12,238 bases of DNA from Candidatus Poseidonia sp. (GCA_023254365.1 JALRLQ010000046.1:1-12238), one strand, 5' to 3'; shown: positions 1-7,681, counted from the first letter of the stretch. A program made the numbers and translations. The notes: generated from the letters alone by a model not told the origin.

Positions 1-3000
1 CAACACAGCCACCCAAGACACCTCGGTAGAGAACATGCGCAACACATCCCGTTGTCGGAAACCGATGGCGCGAAGCATACCCACCGTGCGGCGTCGCTCG
101 CTCACATTGCGCACGGTCACCACACCAATACCCGCCACACCGACCAACAAACCCAGAGCAAGATAGCCCTCAAACAGCGAGAGAATGGCGAGGACCAGGG
201 ATTGGATCACCATGATTTCCTCCGCCACCGTTTGCACGTTGATGTTCATGGGAGCCAACTCGCGGTCAAGACCGTCCTCGAGTTCCGCTGCTGCTCGGCG
301 TTCATCGACCGATTTGCCTTGAGGCGAAAGGGGGGCCTTCGCAAAGGCCTCGGTTTGGGGCGTTGCCTGAGGCGAGACGCTCACGTACATCCGGGTGATT
401 TCCCCACCGAATTGTTCCTCCACCACCGGTGCGTGAAGCCAGACCCCGGGAGAGAAGATGTACGACGACTGTTTGAGGAACCCTCCAACCCTCACCTCCT
501 TGGTGTTTTGCGGGTTGGAAAAATCAATTAGAAGAATTGAATCTCCAATTGAAAATTGAAGGGGAACAAGTGTGGAGCCATCGGCCGTTGATTCAAGCCC
601 AAACGATGCGTCAAGAAACACGACATCGTTGAATGTTCCAATTGAAATCCACGCCTCTTGTGAGGTGGAACCCAACGCTTCATCCCACGCGTGGAGCGGG
701 AGGCCACCGTGGGCGATGAAGCCCTCATCAACGCCCCGTAACAGGTAGGGCATCCGTTCACCTGATTCATCCTCGAGGTGGACCGGTGCCCTGTACACCG
801 ACCCCACAGCATCAATGTTGGTCAGAAGGGTCTGGTTGACCTCCCAGTCCGCGGTGTTGGCCCCCAGCGTAATGGGTCTTGAGCGGCTCGAAGTCAGGAG
901 CAATTCGAACTCTCCTTCAGCCTCTTCAACGAAATCCGAGGAATACGAATCAAACTGTTCGGTGTAGCCCGACAGCACGACCACCGAAAACATCGTGATC
1001 GAAAACATCCCCATGACAACAGCGGTTCGCACCGGATGAGCAAGCGGGTGGGCTAAGGCAACAGCACGAACAGGCCCCCCGCCAAAGAAGGCGCGTTTGG
1101 AAAGGCTTTGAACGGCCAACGGAGCCCAACTGGTCAACACCAAAACCCCCGACAGCACCTGGAACAGGCCAAGAACGATGAACGCCAATTCGTTGGCTTC
1201 CATGGCGTTTCGAACCGGGTCAACCGGTGCGAGTGCAAGCGTCCACACCAGGAAAAGAACACCGATGGCGCCGAGGGTGTTGCGTGCAGCATGGCGAACC
1301 CAACGTGTTCGCTGGCCACGGGAAAGCCAAACGGGCAGTTGCCATGTCAACAACGGCGTGAGGAGAAGGATCAGGCCCACGCCTGCACCGACATACAGAA
1401 TGTAGGACAAGCCGTTGGAGGTCCCCAAAAGCAAGAGGCTTGCACCGCACAAGGCCAAGCCACCGAACCCTATGATTTGCACCAAGAACACACCCCATGG
1501 CACGCCGTTGGCGATTTGAGCGCGAGCACCTTTGAGCGCACGGACGATGTTCAATTGTGCGTTGTAGGCGGCCATGATGGTCAACAGGAGCATTGAGAGA
1601 AGCGCGCCCCAAATCCAACCGGCCAGGAACGAGTCCATCGTCCATGCAAAGGCGAAGGATTGGGCACCAACACTCTGGAAGATGGTGGTGAAGCCCACCG
1701 AAATCACCCAAGCCAACCCGAGGCCGAGCAAGGAACCAAAACCGCCAGCGACAAGGGCTATGGAAGTGCCCTCAAGCACAAACATCGCTCGAGCGTCGCT
1801 TTGCTTCAATCCCAACGCTCGGGCCGTTGCCAATTCCTTTCGGCGAACATCGGCCAAGAGCATGATGATGGTAAGGGAAAGCAACACGCCAGCGGCGATG
1901 GTGAAGGTGCCAAAGACAAGGAACATGGCCGACAAGACGCCCGAAGACGCCTCGGCTTGTTCCGCAGCCTCAAGCTGTACGGCTCTGGTCTGCAGGTGGA
2001 TGTCTTCGGCTGTGCTCTGTTGGTCGAACCATGCCCTCAAACGCTCGACGGATGGTGCCTCTTCTGATGCGAAATCGGGCCCTGAGAACATCAAGATGGA
2101 CCGGTCATCTTCACCTGCAAGCGCCAACGTTTCTGCGTCGCCAAGGTTGACCAGCCCGAGAACAACGGCGTCGAGGTCGGCCAATTGTTCAAAACCCGGC
2201 AGGGCGGTATAGAGGCCCGTGGATTGCAGCGAAGTGGCTGAATCGTTTCCATAGGCATAGGGGAGCAGACCGGTGACCATGAGTGAATGTTCACCCTCAT
2301 CCAATCCAAGCAACGCCAGACGTTGGGACGTTAGGATGGAGCCTTGGTCAACGGACAGCGTGGCGTTTTCACCACCAAAGGCCAACACCATTTGGGGGTA
2401 TTTTCCAAACCCGGGGGCGTCAGACAGGACCGGAAGGCGCAGGCTTTCGATGTGTCCAGTGCTGAGATTGATGATCAGGACGCCCTCATCGTTCGTGCAC
2501 CACACATGCCCGGTTGGAACCTCGACGGCGGGACCGCCGTTGCACGCCTCGTTGAGCGAAGGTTGAGGCCCCGCCGGCTCTTCAGGCCACTGTGCGGCAT
2601 CGATTGTAGCAAACGCAATTGGGTTTAACGGCGAGGCGTATGTTTCGGTGGTCAGCAACCCCTCCACAGCAAGGTACAACCGGTCATCGATCACCAAATC
2701 GTAGGACAGGACCGTTGAGGGCAAGGTGATGGTCAGGTCGGTCGTGGATTGAAGTGCGAGTTCAGCATCAAAGGCCAGCAAGGCGAGCTGGTCATCACCA
2801 ACCCCCAGCGCCACCCATCCATCCGAAGCGGCCGCCACTGCAGCCATTTCCATGGCCGATGCATGAACGGCCCGTTCCTCTTCATCGACCAAGTTTGTAT
2901 CGGCCAACACCAAGTTCTCACCGGTGGCCACCAACGCAGCCTCGTTGGTGCTGTTCCACGCCACATCAACGACGCGTTCGCCTTCCTCCACCTGCCACAG

Positions 3001-4380
3001 CCACGCTTCGCCACCTGACAACGGTTCGAAACCGATGCCGGTGGATGCCGTGTGCCAGACAACATCACCGCCGACCCGGAGATGGTTGAGGTCTCGGTCA
3101 GCAAGGGTCAACAGGGAGGCTTCGTTGACACTGACGTCGATAAGCGGCGCCTGGAGAACCTCCAGCATGGCTGCTCCGGGAGCGAGTGAACTTCGGTTTT
3201 CCCGAAGAGCAACCACCTCTTCGCCGTCCAGTCGCTGCAACCCTGATTGGGAGGAGATGGACAAGGCTGAGGAGGCGTCGTCGAGGGTGAACACGATGCC
3301 AACGTCCTCCGCCGTCAACACCTCGTCGAGGTGGTGCTCAACCGCCTTGGTGAGGTCGCGCAGGTTCCCATCGGACACATCCGGAGCGACCGCAATCGCA
3401 ACGCGGTTTATCCGTCCTTCAAGCCCCAGCAGGGATTCTGCTGTCGTCAACTCAGCGAAGACCGCTGGTGACAACGACCCGGCCATGGCACCCTGCCCGC
3501 TGTTGGGAACAACAGCCGAAACAAGCACGGATGTTTCTGTTCGCACCCGCTGATCGCCATCGGTCACAAACGCACCCAATTGGAGTTCTTCACCAACGCC
3601 GACCTCCAGGAGGTCAGCGGCAACCTGATTCAGGGCAACGACGGGTGTTTGCGAAGGTGCGGTAGCGGACGCCAACGCCGAAAATCGCAGACCTGTGGTG
3701 ACATCCAATGCTGCCCACACACCCTCGTCGTCCACGCTTCCGTTGTGGGCGAACAGCGAAATCGAAGGTTCAGCCAAACCGCTCGGGGCGGCTAAACTGA
3801 CGGTACTGGACAGACCGTACTGCCGTCCGAGAAGGTGAGGAGCAAGGCTGCTGTCGCCGAGCAAGGCTTGCCAAAGCTGTTCCCCGACATGGCTTGGAAG
3901 TTCGACCGACGTGCCCGTTTGGGGGTCCAAGCCAGCGATCAAAATGTCCGTCTCCCCCCATGCAACACGTACCTCGCTCGCCACCGTTTCGTCCAAGGAA
4001 TCGCCGACCACCAACGACGAGGTGATGATGGCCGAGGTGATGACCAAGCCAGCCAACAACAACGCGCTTTGGCGGCGACGGCGCAGGATGTTTTCTTTTG
4101 CGAGCCGCCAGACGAGAAGGCGCTGAGGCAACAGCATGGGTTGAAGGAACATCATCGAGACCAAGCCTACCAGCACCCCGCCAGCAAGAGAGGTGGCTTG
4201 TGAGAGGCCAATCCACTGCAACAGGAGATACCCCAGCGCCCCGTCAACAGGACCTCCGAAGAGAAGGAGGAGGCGATGTGAAAAAGAAAGCGAAGACCAT
4301 CGGGTTGACAACACAACGGAGAGGGCGCTGAACACGAGCACAAGCCCGCCCACCAACGCCGCCGAAACCAACAGGGTCAT
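1..4380 (-). CDS. Giant FtsX/MacB-like ABC transporter permease, C-terminus cut by window edge
   Basis: Membrane subunit of a MacB/LolE-type ABC system, in which ATP hydrolysis by the cytoplasmic partner drives a mechanical or export action outside the membrane; substrate unknown. The frame is open from ATG 4380 to position 1 (1460 codons, no stop). Hydrophobic segments lie near residues 2-24 and 61-80, followed by the usual FtsX entry helix (about 105-121) and a MacB-type SSLVVGDSLDE start of the outer domain. The outer segment runs to about 812; residues 420-660 resemble beta-propeller blades, with a lone cysteine pair at C613 and C628. FtsX core one follows at about 813-950, with the coupling motif VRRKELATARALG near 845-857. 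Six or so further helices precede a second outer domain (1141-1390) and FtsX core two, with RNVSERRRTVGMLRAIG at 1424-1440. The start overlaps the ATPase stop (ATGA), so the two are translationally coupled. A GAGGAGG run sits only 1 nt before the ATG, unusually close; TTG codon 4 would have normal spacing. Confidence 0.9.
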   Translation of the reverse strand, partial: MTLLVSAALVGGLVLVFSALSVVLSTRWSSLSFSHRLLLLFGGPVDGALGYLLLQWIGLSQATSLAGGVLVGLVSMMFLQPMLLPQRLLVWRLAKENILRRRRQSALLLAGLVITSAIITSSLVVGDSLDETVASEVRVAWGETDILIAGLDPQTGTSVELPSHVGEQLWQALLGDSSLAPHLLGRQYGLSSTVSLAAPSGLAEPSISLFAHNGSVDDEGVWAALDVTTGLRFSALASATAPSQTPVVALNQVAADLLEVGVGEELQLGAFVTDGDQRVRTETSVLVSAVVPNSGQGAMAGSLSPAVFAELTTAESLLGLEGRINRVAIAVAPDVSDGNLRDLTKAVEHHLDEVLTAEDVGIVFTLDDASSALSISSQSGLQRLDGEEVVALRENRSSLAPGAAMLEVLQAPLIDVSVNEASLLTLADRDLNHLRVGGDVVWHTASTGIGFEPLSGGEAWLWQVEEGERVVDVAWNSTNEAALVATGENLVLADTNLVDEEERAVHASAMEMAAVAAASDGWVALGVGDDQLALLAFDAELALQSTTDLTITLPSTVLSYDLVIDDRLYLAVEGLLTTETYASPLNPIAFATIDAAQWPEEPAGPQPSLNEACNGGPAVEVPTGHVWCTNDEGVLIINLSTGHIESLRLPVLSDAPGFGKYPQMVLAFGGENATLSVDQGSILTSQRLALLGLDEGEHSLMVTGLLPYAYGNDSATSLQSTGLYTALPGFEQLADLDAVVLGLVNLGDAETLALAGEDDRSILMFSGPDFASEEAPSVERLRAWFDQQSTAEDIHLQTRAVQLEAAEQAEASSGVLSAMFLVFGTFTIAAGVLLSLTIIMLLADVRRKELATARALGLKQSDARAMFVLEGTSIALVAGGFGSLLGLGLAWVISVGFTTIFQSVGAQSFAFAWTMDSFLAGWIWGALLSMLLLTIMAAYNAQLNIVRALKGARAQIANGVPWGVFLVQIIGFGGLALCGASLLLLGTSNGLSYILYVGAGVGLILLLTPLLTWQLPVWLSRGQRTRWVRHAARNTLGAIGVLFLVWTLALAPVDPVRNAMEANELAFIVLGLFQVLSGVLVLTSWAPLAVQSLSKRAFFGGGPVRAVALAHPLAHPVRTAVVMGMFSITMFSVVVLSGYTEQFDSYSSDFVEEAEGEFELLLTSSRSRPITLGANTADWEVNQTLLTNIDAVGSVYRAPVHLEDESGERMPYLLRGVDEGFIAHGGLPLHAWDEALGSTSQEAWISIGTFNDVVFLDASFGLESTADGSTLVPLQFSIGDSILLIDFSNPQNTKEVRVGGFLKQSSYIFSPGVWLHAPVVEEQFGGEITRMYVSVSPQATPQTEAFAKAPLSPQGKSVDERRAAAELEDGLDRELAPMNINVQTVAEEIMVIQSLVLAILSLFEGYLALGLLVGVAGIGVVTVRNVSERRRTVGMLRAIGFRQRDVLRMFSTEVSWVAVL

Positions 4381-5081
4381 TCCTCCTCGCTGTTGCGGGT
4401 TCGGGCACCATCGACCACGACGCCGTCTTGCATGGTGATGGTCCGTTGACAACCCTGTGCAATCGTTTCGTCGTGCGTCACGATGAGGAAGGTGGTGCCT
4501 TCGTCTCGATTCATCGCTTGGAGCAGGGCCATCACCTCACTGGACGTGGCCGTGTCAAGGTTACCCGTCGGTTCATCGCACAGGATGATCGAAGGCGAAT
4601 GAACGATGGCACGAGCCACGGCGACGCGTTGTTGTTGACCTCCGGACAGTTCCGCCGGCCGGTGTTCAAATCGGTCCCCAAGCCCCACCCGGACCAAGGC
4701 CTTCATGGCCGTTGCTCGTGCCTCTTGGGCTGCAACGCCTTGCAACAACAAGGGAAGCTCGACGTTTTCAACGGCTGAGAGCACGGGCAGGAGATTGAAA
4801 TCCTGGAAAATAAACCCGAATTGCGACCCTCGCAAATCGGTGCGTTCGTTATCGGATATACCGTACAGGGGTTGACCGTTGACGTTGACCATGCCTGCTG
4901 AGGGCTCGTCAATTCCAGAGAGGATGTTCAGAAGAGTGGTCTTACCGCAACCGGACGGACCCATGACGGCCACCATCTCTCCTGCTTGGATGGTCAACTC
5001 CACCCCCCGAACGGCTTCCACCGTTGATTCGCCCGCCTGGTACAGTTTCCAAAGATTGGAGGCTTGCAAGGCAGGGGTCAT
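4377..5081 (-). CDS. ABC transporter ATP-binding protein, LolD/MacB type
   Basis: Cytoplasmic ATPase that powers the adjacent FtsX-like permease. All nucleotide-binding motifs are intact in 234 residues, the family's normal length: Walker A GPSGCGKT at 41-48, Q-loop Q93 in FIFQDFNLLP, signature LSGGQ at 145-149 followed by QQR, Walker B IILCDEP at 165-171, D-loop GNLD at 173-176 and switch histidine H203. The FQDFNLLP and TGNLD strings are typical of the LolD/MacB/FtsE branch that partners with FtsX-fold permeases rather than importers. ATG 5081 is preceded by a TATA-like box about 27 nt upstream and no clear Shine-Dalgarno, which fits a leaderless transcript. It is the first gene of a two-gene operon, with its stop overlapping the permease start. 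Substrate cannot be read from the sequence. Confidence 0.95.
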   Translation of the reverse strand: MTPALQASNLWKLYQAGESTVEAVRGVELTIQAGEMVAVMGPSGCGKTTLLNILSGIDEPSAGMVNVNGQPLYGISDNERTDLRGSQFGFIFQDFNLLPVLSAVENVELPLLLQGVAAQEARATAMKALVRVGLGDRFEHRPAELSGGQQQRVAVARAIVHSPSIILCDEPTGNLDTATSSEVMALLQAMNRDEGTTFLIVTHDETIAQGCQRTITMQDGVVVDGARTRNSEEE

Positions 5082-5103
5082 GGATGAACCAAAGGGAATT
5101 GCA

Positions 5104-5111
5104 TTGATAAA
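5104..5111. promoter_or_regulatory. Shared AT-rich TATA-like element for divergent ABC operon and moaD-like gene
   Basis: The stretch ATTGATAAAT (5103-5112) reads as TTTATCAA on the minus strand and TGATAAAT on the plus strand. Its centre is about 27 nt from the ATPase ATG (5081, minus) and about 25 nt from the sulfur-carrier ATG (5133, plus), the spacing expected for an archaeal TATA box with transcription starting at or next to the start codon. It is the only AT-rich block in the 51-nt gap. Archaeal TBP/TFB use is established knowledge; dual use of one box is inference. Confidence 0.55.
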
Positions 5112-5132
5112 TCCCTGCCCGAAAGGCTCCCC

Positions 5133-5387
5133 ATGGGCTCACAAGGTGAGGAATTGACCGTCAGCGTGTTGGCCTTCGGCCCTCTTGCTGAACGTCTGGG
5201 GGGCCGGCTTCACACGTGTCAGATGCCCAGCGGAGCCAATGTGCGCCAGTTGGTCATCCAGTTGAAGCTTGAGGAATGGATCGCCTTTGGCCTCTCGGTG
5301 GCCGTTAACGGTCAGCGATGCGACATGGACAACCCCCTCACCGAGGGCGATGAGGTGGCGTTGTTGCCTCCGGTCAGCGGCGGTTAA
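5133..5387 (+). CDS. MoaD/ThiS-family sulfur-carrier (ubiquitin-like) protein
   Basis: Small beta-grasp protein of 84 residues, the size of MoaD. In this family the C-terminal Gly-Gly is adenylated by a MoeB/E1-like enzyme and turned into a thiocarboxylate that donates sulfur for molybdopterin or tRNA thiolation; some archaeal members (SAMPs) are also conjugated to proteins. Visible hallmarks are the opening strand TVSVLAFGPLAERLG (9-23), VNG near 58-60, the acidic EGDEVALLPP block (71-80) and the terminal VSGG (81-84). ATG 5133 sits about 25 nt from a TATA-like box, suggesting a leaderless start; it gives a few extra residues before the first strand. MoaD, ThiS and SAMP cannot be told apart here, and no moaE, moeB or thiS partner lies in the window. 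tatA follows 73 nt downstream on the same strand. Confidence 0.82.
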   Translation: MGSQGEELTVSVLAFGPLAERLGGRLHTCQMPSGANVRQLVIQLKLEEWIAFGLSVAVNGQRCDMDNPLTEGDEVALLPPVSGG

Positions 5388-5404
5388 GCAGGGTGCAAAA
5401 GGCG

Positions 5405-5425
5405 GTTGGAAGGAAAGCCTTCAAC
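5405..5425 (+). other. Small hairpin between moaD-like gene and tatA
   Basis: GTTGGAAGG (5405-5413) and CCTTCAAC (5418-5425) pair around an AAAG loop, giving an 8-bp stem with one bulged G, 18 nt after the MoaD-like stop. There is no following T-tract, so it is not a convincing terminator; it may be an mRNA-stabilising or processing element between two cotranscribed genes. Confidence 0.35.
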
Positions 5426-5460
5426 AACGGGGACCGCCCCCCTCGCCATGAGGAAGACCC

Positions 5461-5784
5461 ATGATCGGTGGACTCGGACCGCTTGAATTGACCATCCTGC
5501 TCGGCTTGTTTTTCATTCTCTTCGGTGCACAACGCTTGCCCGAACTCGCCAACGCTCTCGGTCGCTCCAAAGGTGAATTCCAGAAGGGGCTTGAACAAAC
5601 CACCTCCGCCTCAAAATTGGCCAGCACGGTCGCTGACCTGGAGGCGGGAGGCCGCACGCCGGACCAAGCCCTCATCGAGCGTGCCAAAGCCGTTGGCATC
5701 GACCCGACCGGCATGGCCGTTGAGGAAGTTGAAAGCAAGGTCGCCGCCTTGGAATCCCTTTCGAGTCCGTCCGACGAGGAATGA
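5461..5784 (+). CDS. tatA: Sec-independent translocase subunit TatA/TatE-like, with extended tail
   Basis: Pore-forming or membrane-weakening component of the twin-arginine translocase, which exports folded proteins across the cytoplasmic membrane. It has the compact TatA pattern: a short N-terminal helix (about 6-20), the conserved FG hinge at F21-G22, the RLPELANALG amphipathic start (25-34) and a charged helix to about 45. The tail is longer than minimal TatA: residues 68-98 contain DQALIERAKAVGIDP and GMAVEEVESKV, reminiscent of a helix-extension-helix (SAP/Rho-N-like) unit. A Shine-Dalgarno-like GAGGA at 5450-5454 lies 6 nt before ATG 5461. With no AT-rich box in the GC-rich upstream stretch, this suggests translation from a leadered transcript shared with the sulfur-carrier gene. 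No tatC is in the window. It ends 2 nt from the convergent nob1 stop. Confidence 0.88.
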   Translation: MIGGLGPLELTILLGLFFILFGAQRLPELANALGRSKGEFQKGLEQTTSASKLASTVADLEAGGRTPDQALIERAKAVGIDPTGMAVEEVESKVAALESLSSPSDEE

Positions 5785-5786
5785 AG

Positions 5787-6284
5787 TCACGCCCGCCTTC
5801 GCTTTACCTTCATCGGAGAACCGCACCGATCGCACGACCCTGCGTCGGCATTCTTTGAGCGATGAACACCTTCTGGAACCGGTGCTACATCGCGGCAGCC
5901 GGTGCACTGCAGTTCCCAAATCCACACCGCTCTCGAAGGCGCGTTCACCACCGAGAGGATGGAACCACCAGCGTGACGAACGGTGTTTTGCAAGCGATAG
6001 TCATCGGTGACCAACGCAAGACCAAGGCCGAGGGCCAACGCCAACACGTCAAGGTCAACATCGGAAAGACGGGGGAGGTCACCGGTGAGGGAGGCTGCTT
6101 GACGCGCTTGGTTCAACCATGCCGGGGCAACCTCTTGCCACTGGATATCAATCGACGATACCAACATGGCACGTGCCGAACTGAGGCGCTCCAATTCTTG
6201 TCGTTGAGAAGGCGCACACACGCCGCCGTTGAGCTCGTCCACGGGCCAATGAAGCAAGGCTGCCGTATCCAGAACCCGCTCCAT
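5787..6284 (-). CDS. nob1: NOB1-type rRNA maturation endonuclease (PIN domain plus zinc ribbon)
   Basis: Predicted endonuclease that cleaves the 3' end of 16S rRNA precursor (site D) during small-subunit maturation. The 165 residues match archaeal NOB1 in length and order. The PIN domain starts with VLDTAALL (D6), has an acidic candidate at E30 or E32, then the SDVDLDVLALAL segment (D75, D77, D79) and LVTDDYRLQN (D94, D95). A C-terminal zinc ribbon follows with C127-x2-C130 and C151-x2-C154, then a basic KVKRRR end suited to RNA contact. ATG 6284 is chosen because the family starts only a few residues before the first LDT. The frame stays open further upstream, but I see no good earlier start, and a GGAGGTGAT run at about 6299-6307 is too far (about 15 nt) to be a normal ribosome site. 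It is convergent with tatA and divergent from the VTT protein. A generic PIN ribonuclease is less likely because of the zinc ribbon. Confidence 0.87.
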   Translation of the reverse strand: MERVLDTAALLHWPVDELNGGVCAPSQRQELERLSSARAMLVSSIDIQWQEVAPAWLNQARQAASLTGDLPRLSDVDLDVLALALGLGLALVTDDYRLQNTVRHAGGSILSVVNAPSRAVWIWELQCTGCRDVAPVPEGVHRSKNADAGSCDRCGSPMKVKRRRA

Positions 6285-6361
6285 GGCCTTGTCAGCAGAA
6301 TCACCTCCATGAAAGCACCGCTTACCCTTATCTTCATCAAAGAAGGCGGTCAGCGAGGACC

Positions 6362-6985
6362 ATGAGTTGGAAGCAGACCGTGCTCGAAGCCTTCGAGGTC
6401 TTCGGTCCTGCGAGCCTGTTTTTGCTTTCGTTCACCGAAGCCATCATCCAACCCATTCCTCCGGACTTGCTCTACATCCCCATGCTCGCCAACGCCATGG
6501 GCGATACCCCGCTGGTCATCTGGCTGTGGTTGGTGGTCACTGTGGCCTCGGTGCTTGGCTCCCTCGTCGGCTACTTCATCGGGCAACGTTGGGGGACCTC
6601 GCTCATGGTTCGTTTCGGTCAAGAAAAGCATCTTGTCAAACTCGAGCAGTTGACGCTACGCTACGGTTCCATGGGCATCTTCATCGCCGCGTTTTCACCC
6701 ATTCCGTACAAGGTGCTGGGATGGATGGCAGGCATGGGCCATATGGCCAAGAAACCCTTCATCATTGCAGGCTTGGTGGGCCGCAGCCTCCGGTTTGGCC
6801 TCGAAGCCATGCTCATTGGATTGTACGGCGATGCTGCCTTCGACGCCATGATGTGGTTCTTGGACAACGAAATCCTCCTCGGCCTTGGCCTGATCCTCGC
6901 GGGGGTTGCGAGTTGGTTGCTTTGGCGATGGTGGAATGGACTGGAAGGGCAACCGCCATCATCGGAAACCGAGACCGCCGCATGA
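6362..6985 (+). CDS. DedA/VTT-domain membrane protein, YqaA type
   Basis: Polytopic membrane protein of the VTT (SNARE-associated, DedA) superfamily. Members are implicated in lipid-carrier or phospholipid translocation and envelope homeostasis; the exact substrate here is unknown. The 207 residues show the family's hallmark order: an acidic re-entrant region TEAIIQPIPPDLL (25-37), a glycine-rich helix LVGYFIGQRWG (68-78), and the second re-entrant motif FSPIPYKVLGWMAG (111-124). The PIPYK form resembles the YqaA (COG1238) branch rather than classical DedA, which has an arginine-bearing motif there. Further helices cover about 132-157 and 170-190, and the tail is short and acidic. ATG 6362 has GAGG only 3 nt upstream and a weak CTTATCTTC box about 30 nt upstream. 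It is divergent from nob1 (77-nt gap) and followed by tRNA-Glu on the same strand. Confidence 0.85.
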   Translation: MSWKQTVLEAFEVFGPASLFLLSFTEAIIQPIPPDLLYIPMLANAMGDTPLVIWLWLVVTVASVLGSLVGYFIGQRWGTSLMVRFGQEKHLVKLEQLTLRYGSMGIFIAAFSPIPYKVLGWMAGMGHMAKKPFIIAGLVGRSLRFGLEAMLIGLYGDAAFDAMMWFLDNEILLGLGLILAGVASWLLWRWWNGLEGQPPSSETETAA

Positions 6986-7002
6986 GCCGTTGAAACGGGA
7001 AC

Positions 7003-7012
7003 GGTTATGAAC
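7003..7012 (+). promoter_or_regulatory. Possible tRNA-Glu promoter (TATA-like)
   Basis: GGTTATGAAC is centred about 29 nt upstream of the tRNA 5' end, close to the spacing expected for an archaeal tRNA box A. The match to TTTATA is weak. A small GCCCA-CGGA-TGGGC hairpin (7014-7027) lies between it and the tRNA and may be a structure at the end of the preceding gene's mRNA instead. Confidence 0.3.
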
Positions 7013-7035
7013 AGCCCACGGATGGGCGAAGCACC

Positions 7036-7110
7036 GCTGGTGTGGTGTAGTCAGGTCCATCATTACGGGTTTTCATCCCGTCGACCCGGGTTCGAATCCC
7101 GGCACTAGCA
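7036..7110 (+). tRNA. tRNA-Glu (anticodon UUC)
   Basis: A full cloverleaf can be folded by eye. Acceptor GCTGGTG (7036-7042) pairs with CACTAGC (7103-7109) with one G-T wobble. The D-arm begins GTGTAGTCAGG and ends CAT, as in archaeal tRNA-Glu. The anticodon stem is ACGGG (7065-7069) with CCCGT (7077-7081), loop TTTTCAT, which puts TTC at 7072-7074. The T-arm is CCGGG-TTCGAAT-CCCGG (7086-7102), and the discriminator is A7110. The 3' CCA is not encoded (ATAAATGG follows), so it must be added enzymatically, as in many archaea. No intron is present in the anticodon loop. The 4-nt variable region is short but normal for class I. Confidence 0.95.
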
Positions 7111-7130
7111 TAAATGGCCCGCAGTCCCTC

Positions 7131-7147
7131 GTTTTCACGAAGTTTTC
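7131..7147 (+). terminator. Possible oligo-T terminator after tRNA-Glu
   Basis: Two TTTT runs (7132-7135 and 7143-7146) occur 22-36 nt after the tRNA 3' end in otherwise mixed sequence. Short T-tracts are the main known intrinsic termination signal of archaeal RNA polymerase. The remainder of the gap to 7218 holds only the promoter of the next gene. Confidence 0.4.
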
Positions 7148-7185
7148 AAACCGAATCAAAGGCTGATTTCATCCGGCCCTACGGT

Positions 7186-7196
7186 CAAAGTTAAGG
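7186..7196 (+). promoter_or_regulatory. Probable promoter of peroxiredoxin gene
   Basis: CAAAGTTAAGG is centred about 28 nt before ATG 7219, and the intervening bases contain no Shine-Dalgarno-like purine run. This fits a leaderless or near-leaderless transcript. The box is a poor TATA consensus, so confidence is modest. Confidence 0.35.
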
Positions 7197-7218
7197 GGTC
7201 GCGGCCTTCCCAAACAAC

Positions 7219-7680
7219 ATGGTCACCGTAGGAGATACCGCCCCCGCCTTTACCTTGACAGCCACTGACAAAAGTCAGGTGAGCCTCGCCGATTTCGCTG
7301 GCCAGCGCGTGGTGCTGGCGTTCTATCCTGCGGCCTTCACCGGCGTGTGCACCGCAGAAATGTGCGCTTTCCGTGACTCCATGGCGAACCTGAACGATGT
7401 TGGAGCGACCGTCCTCGGTGTGTCGGTTGACGCACCGTTCTCCAACGGAGCCTTTGCCAAAGAAAACGGCCTTGAATTCACCCTCCTCTCGGACGTGCAC
7501 CGAACCATGATCACCGATTACGGCATGACCTTCGAGAACTTCGTTATCGAGGGATACACCGTGGCCAACCGCGGCGTCGTCATCGTTGAAAGCGACGGTA
7601 CGGTCGGTTACACCTGGACGTGCGAGAGCCTCGGTCAGGAACCCGATTACGAGGCCATCATCGCTCACTGCGCTCAGTGA
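7219..7680 (+). CDS. Peroxiredoxin, BCP/AhpE-like
   Basis: Thiol peroxidase that reduces hydrogen peroxide, organic peroxides or peroxynitrite in the cytoplasm. The 153 residues match BCP/AhpE length. The active site P-x3-T-x2-C is present as P37, T41 and peroxidatic C44 (PAAFTGVC). A second cysteine C49, five residues on, sits where atypical two-cysteine BCP proteins keep the resolving cysteine. The conserved active-site arginine is likely R118 in ANRGVVIVESDG, where the usual strand and DG turn follow. C135 and C151 are extra and could also take part in resolution. The stop lies 1 nt from the stop of the convergent pirin gene. The nearby glutaredoxin is a plausible electron donor, by inference. 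Confidence 0.92.
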   Translation: MVTVGDTAPAFTLTATDKSQVSLADFAGQRVVLAFYPAAFTGVCTAEMCAFRDSMANLNDVGATVLGVSVDAPFSNGAFAKENGLEFTLLSDVHRTMITDYGMTFENFVIEGYTVANRGVVIVESDGTVGYTWTCESLGQEPDYEAIIAHCAQ

Positions 7681-7681
7681 A

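Noticed and set aside
52..4331. Many plus- and minus-strand open frames of 60-210 codons inside 1-4380
   Set aside because: They lie on or opposite the continuous permease frame, have low-complexity Arg/Pro/His/Gln-rich translations typical of shadow frames in GC-rich coding DNA, and match no family; the permease frame has FtsX motifs at both ends.
4377..4380. Frameshift or broken gene at the ATPase-permease junction
   Set aside because: The overlap is a clean ATGA stop-start with intact motifs on both sides, the normal coupled arrangement.
6299..6307. Strong GGAGGTGAT ribosome site for nob1
   Set aside because: It ends about 15 nt before ATG 6284, no in-frame start lies at suitable spacing, and the family N-terminus matches ATG 6284; the match is probably chance.
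7070..7076. Intron or unusual anticodon in the tRNA
   Set aside because: The loop is seven bases with a normal TTC anticodon and fully paired stems; no insertion is present.
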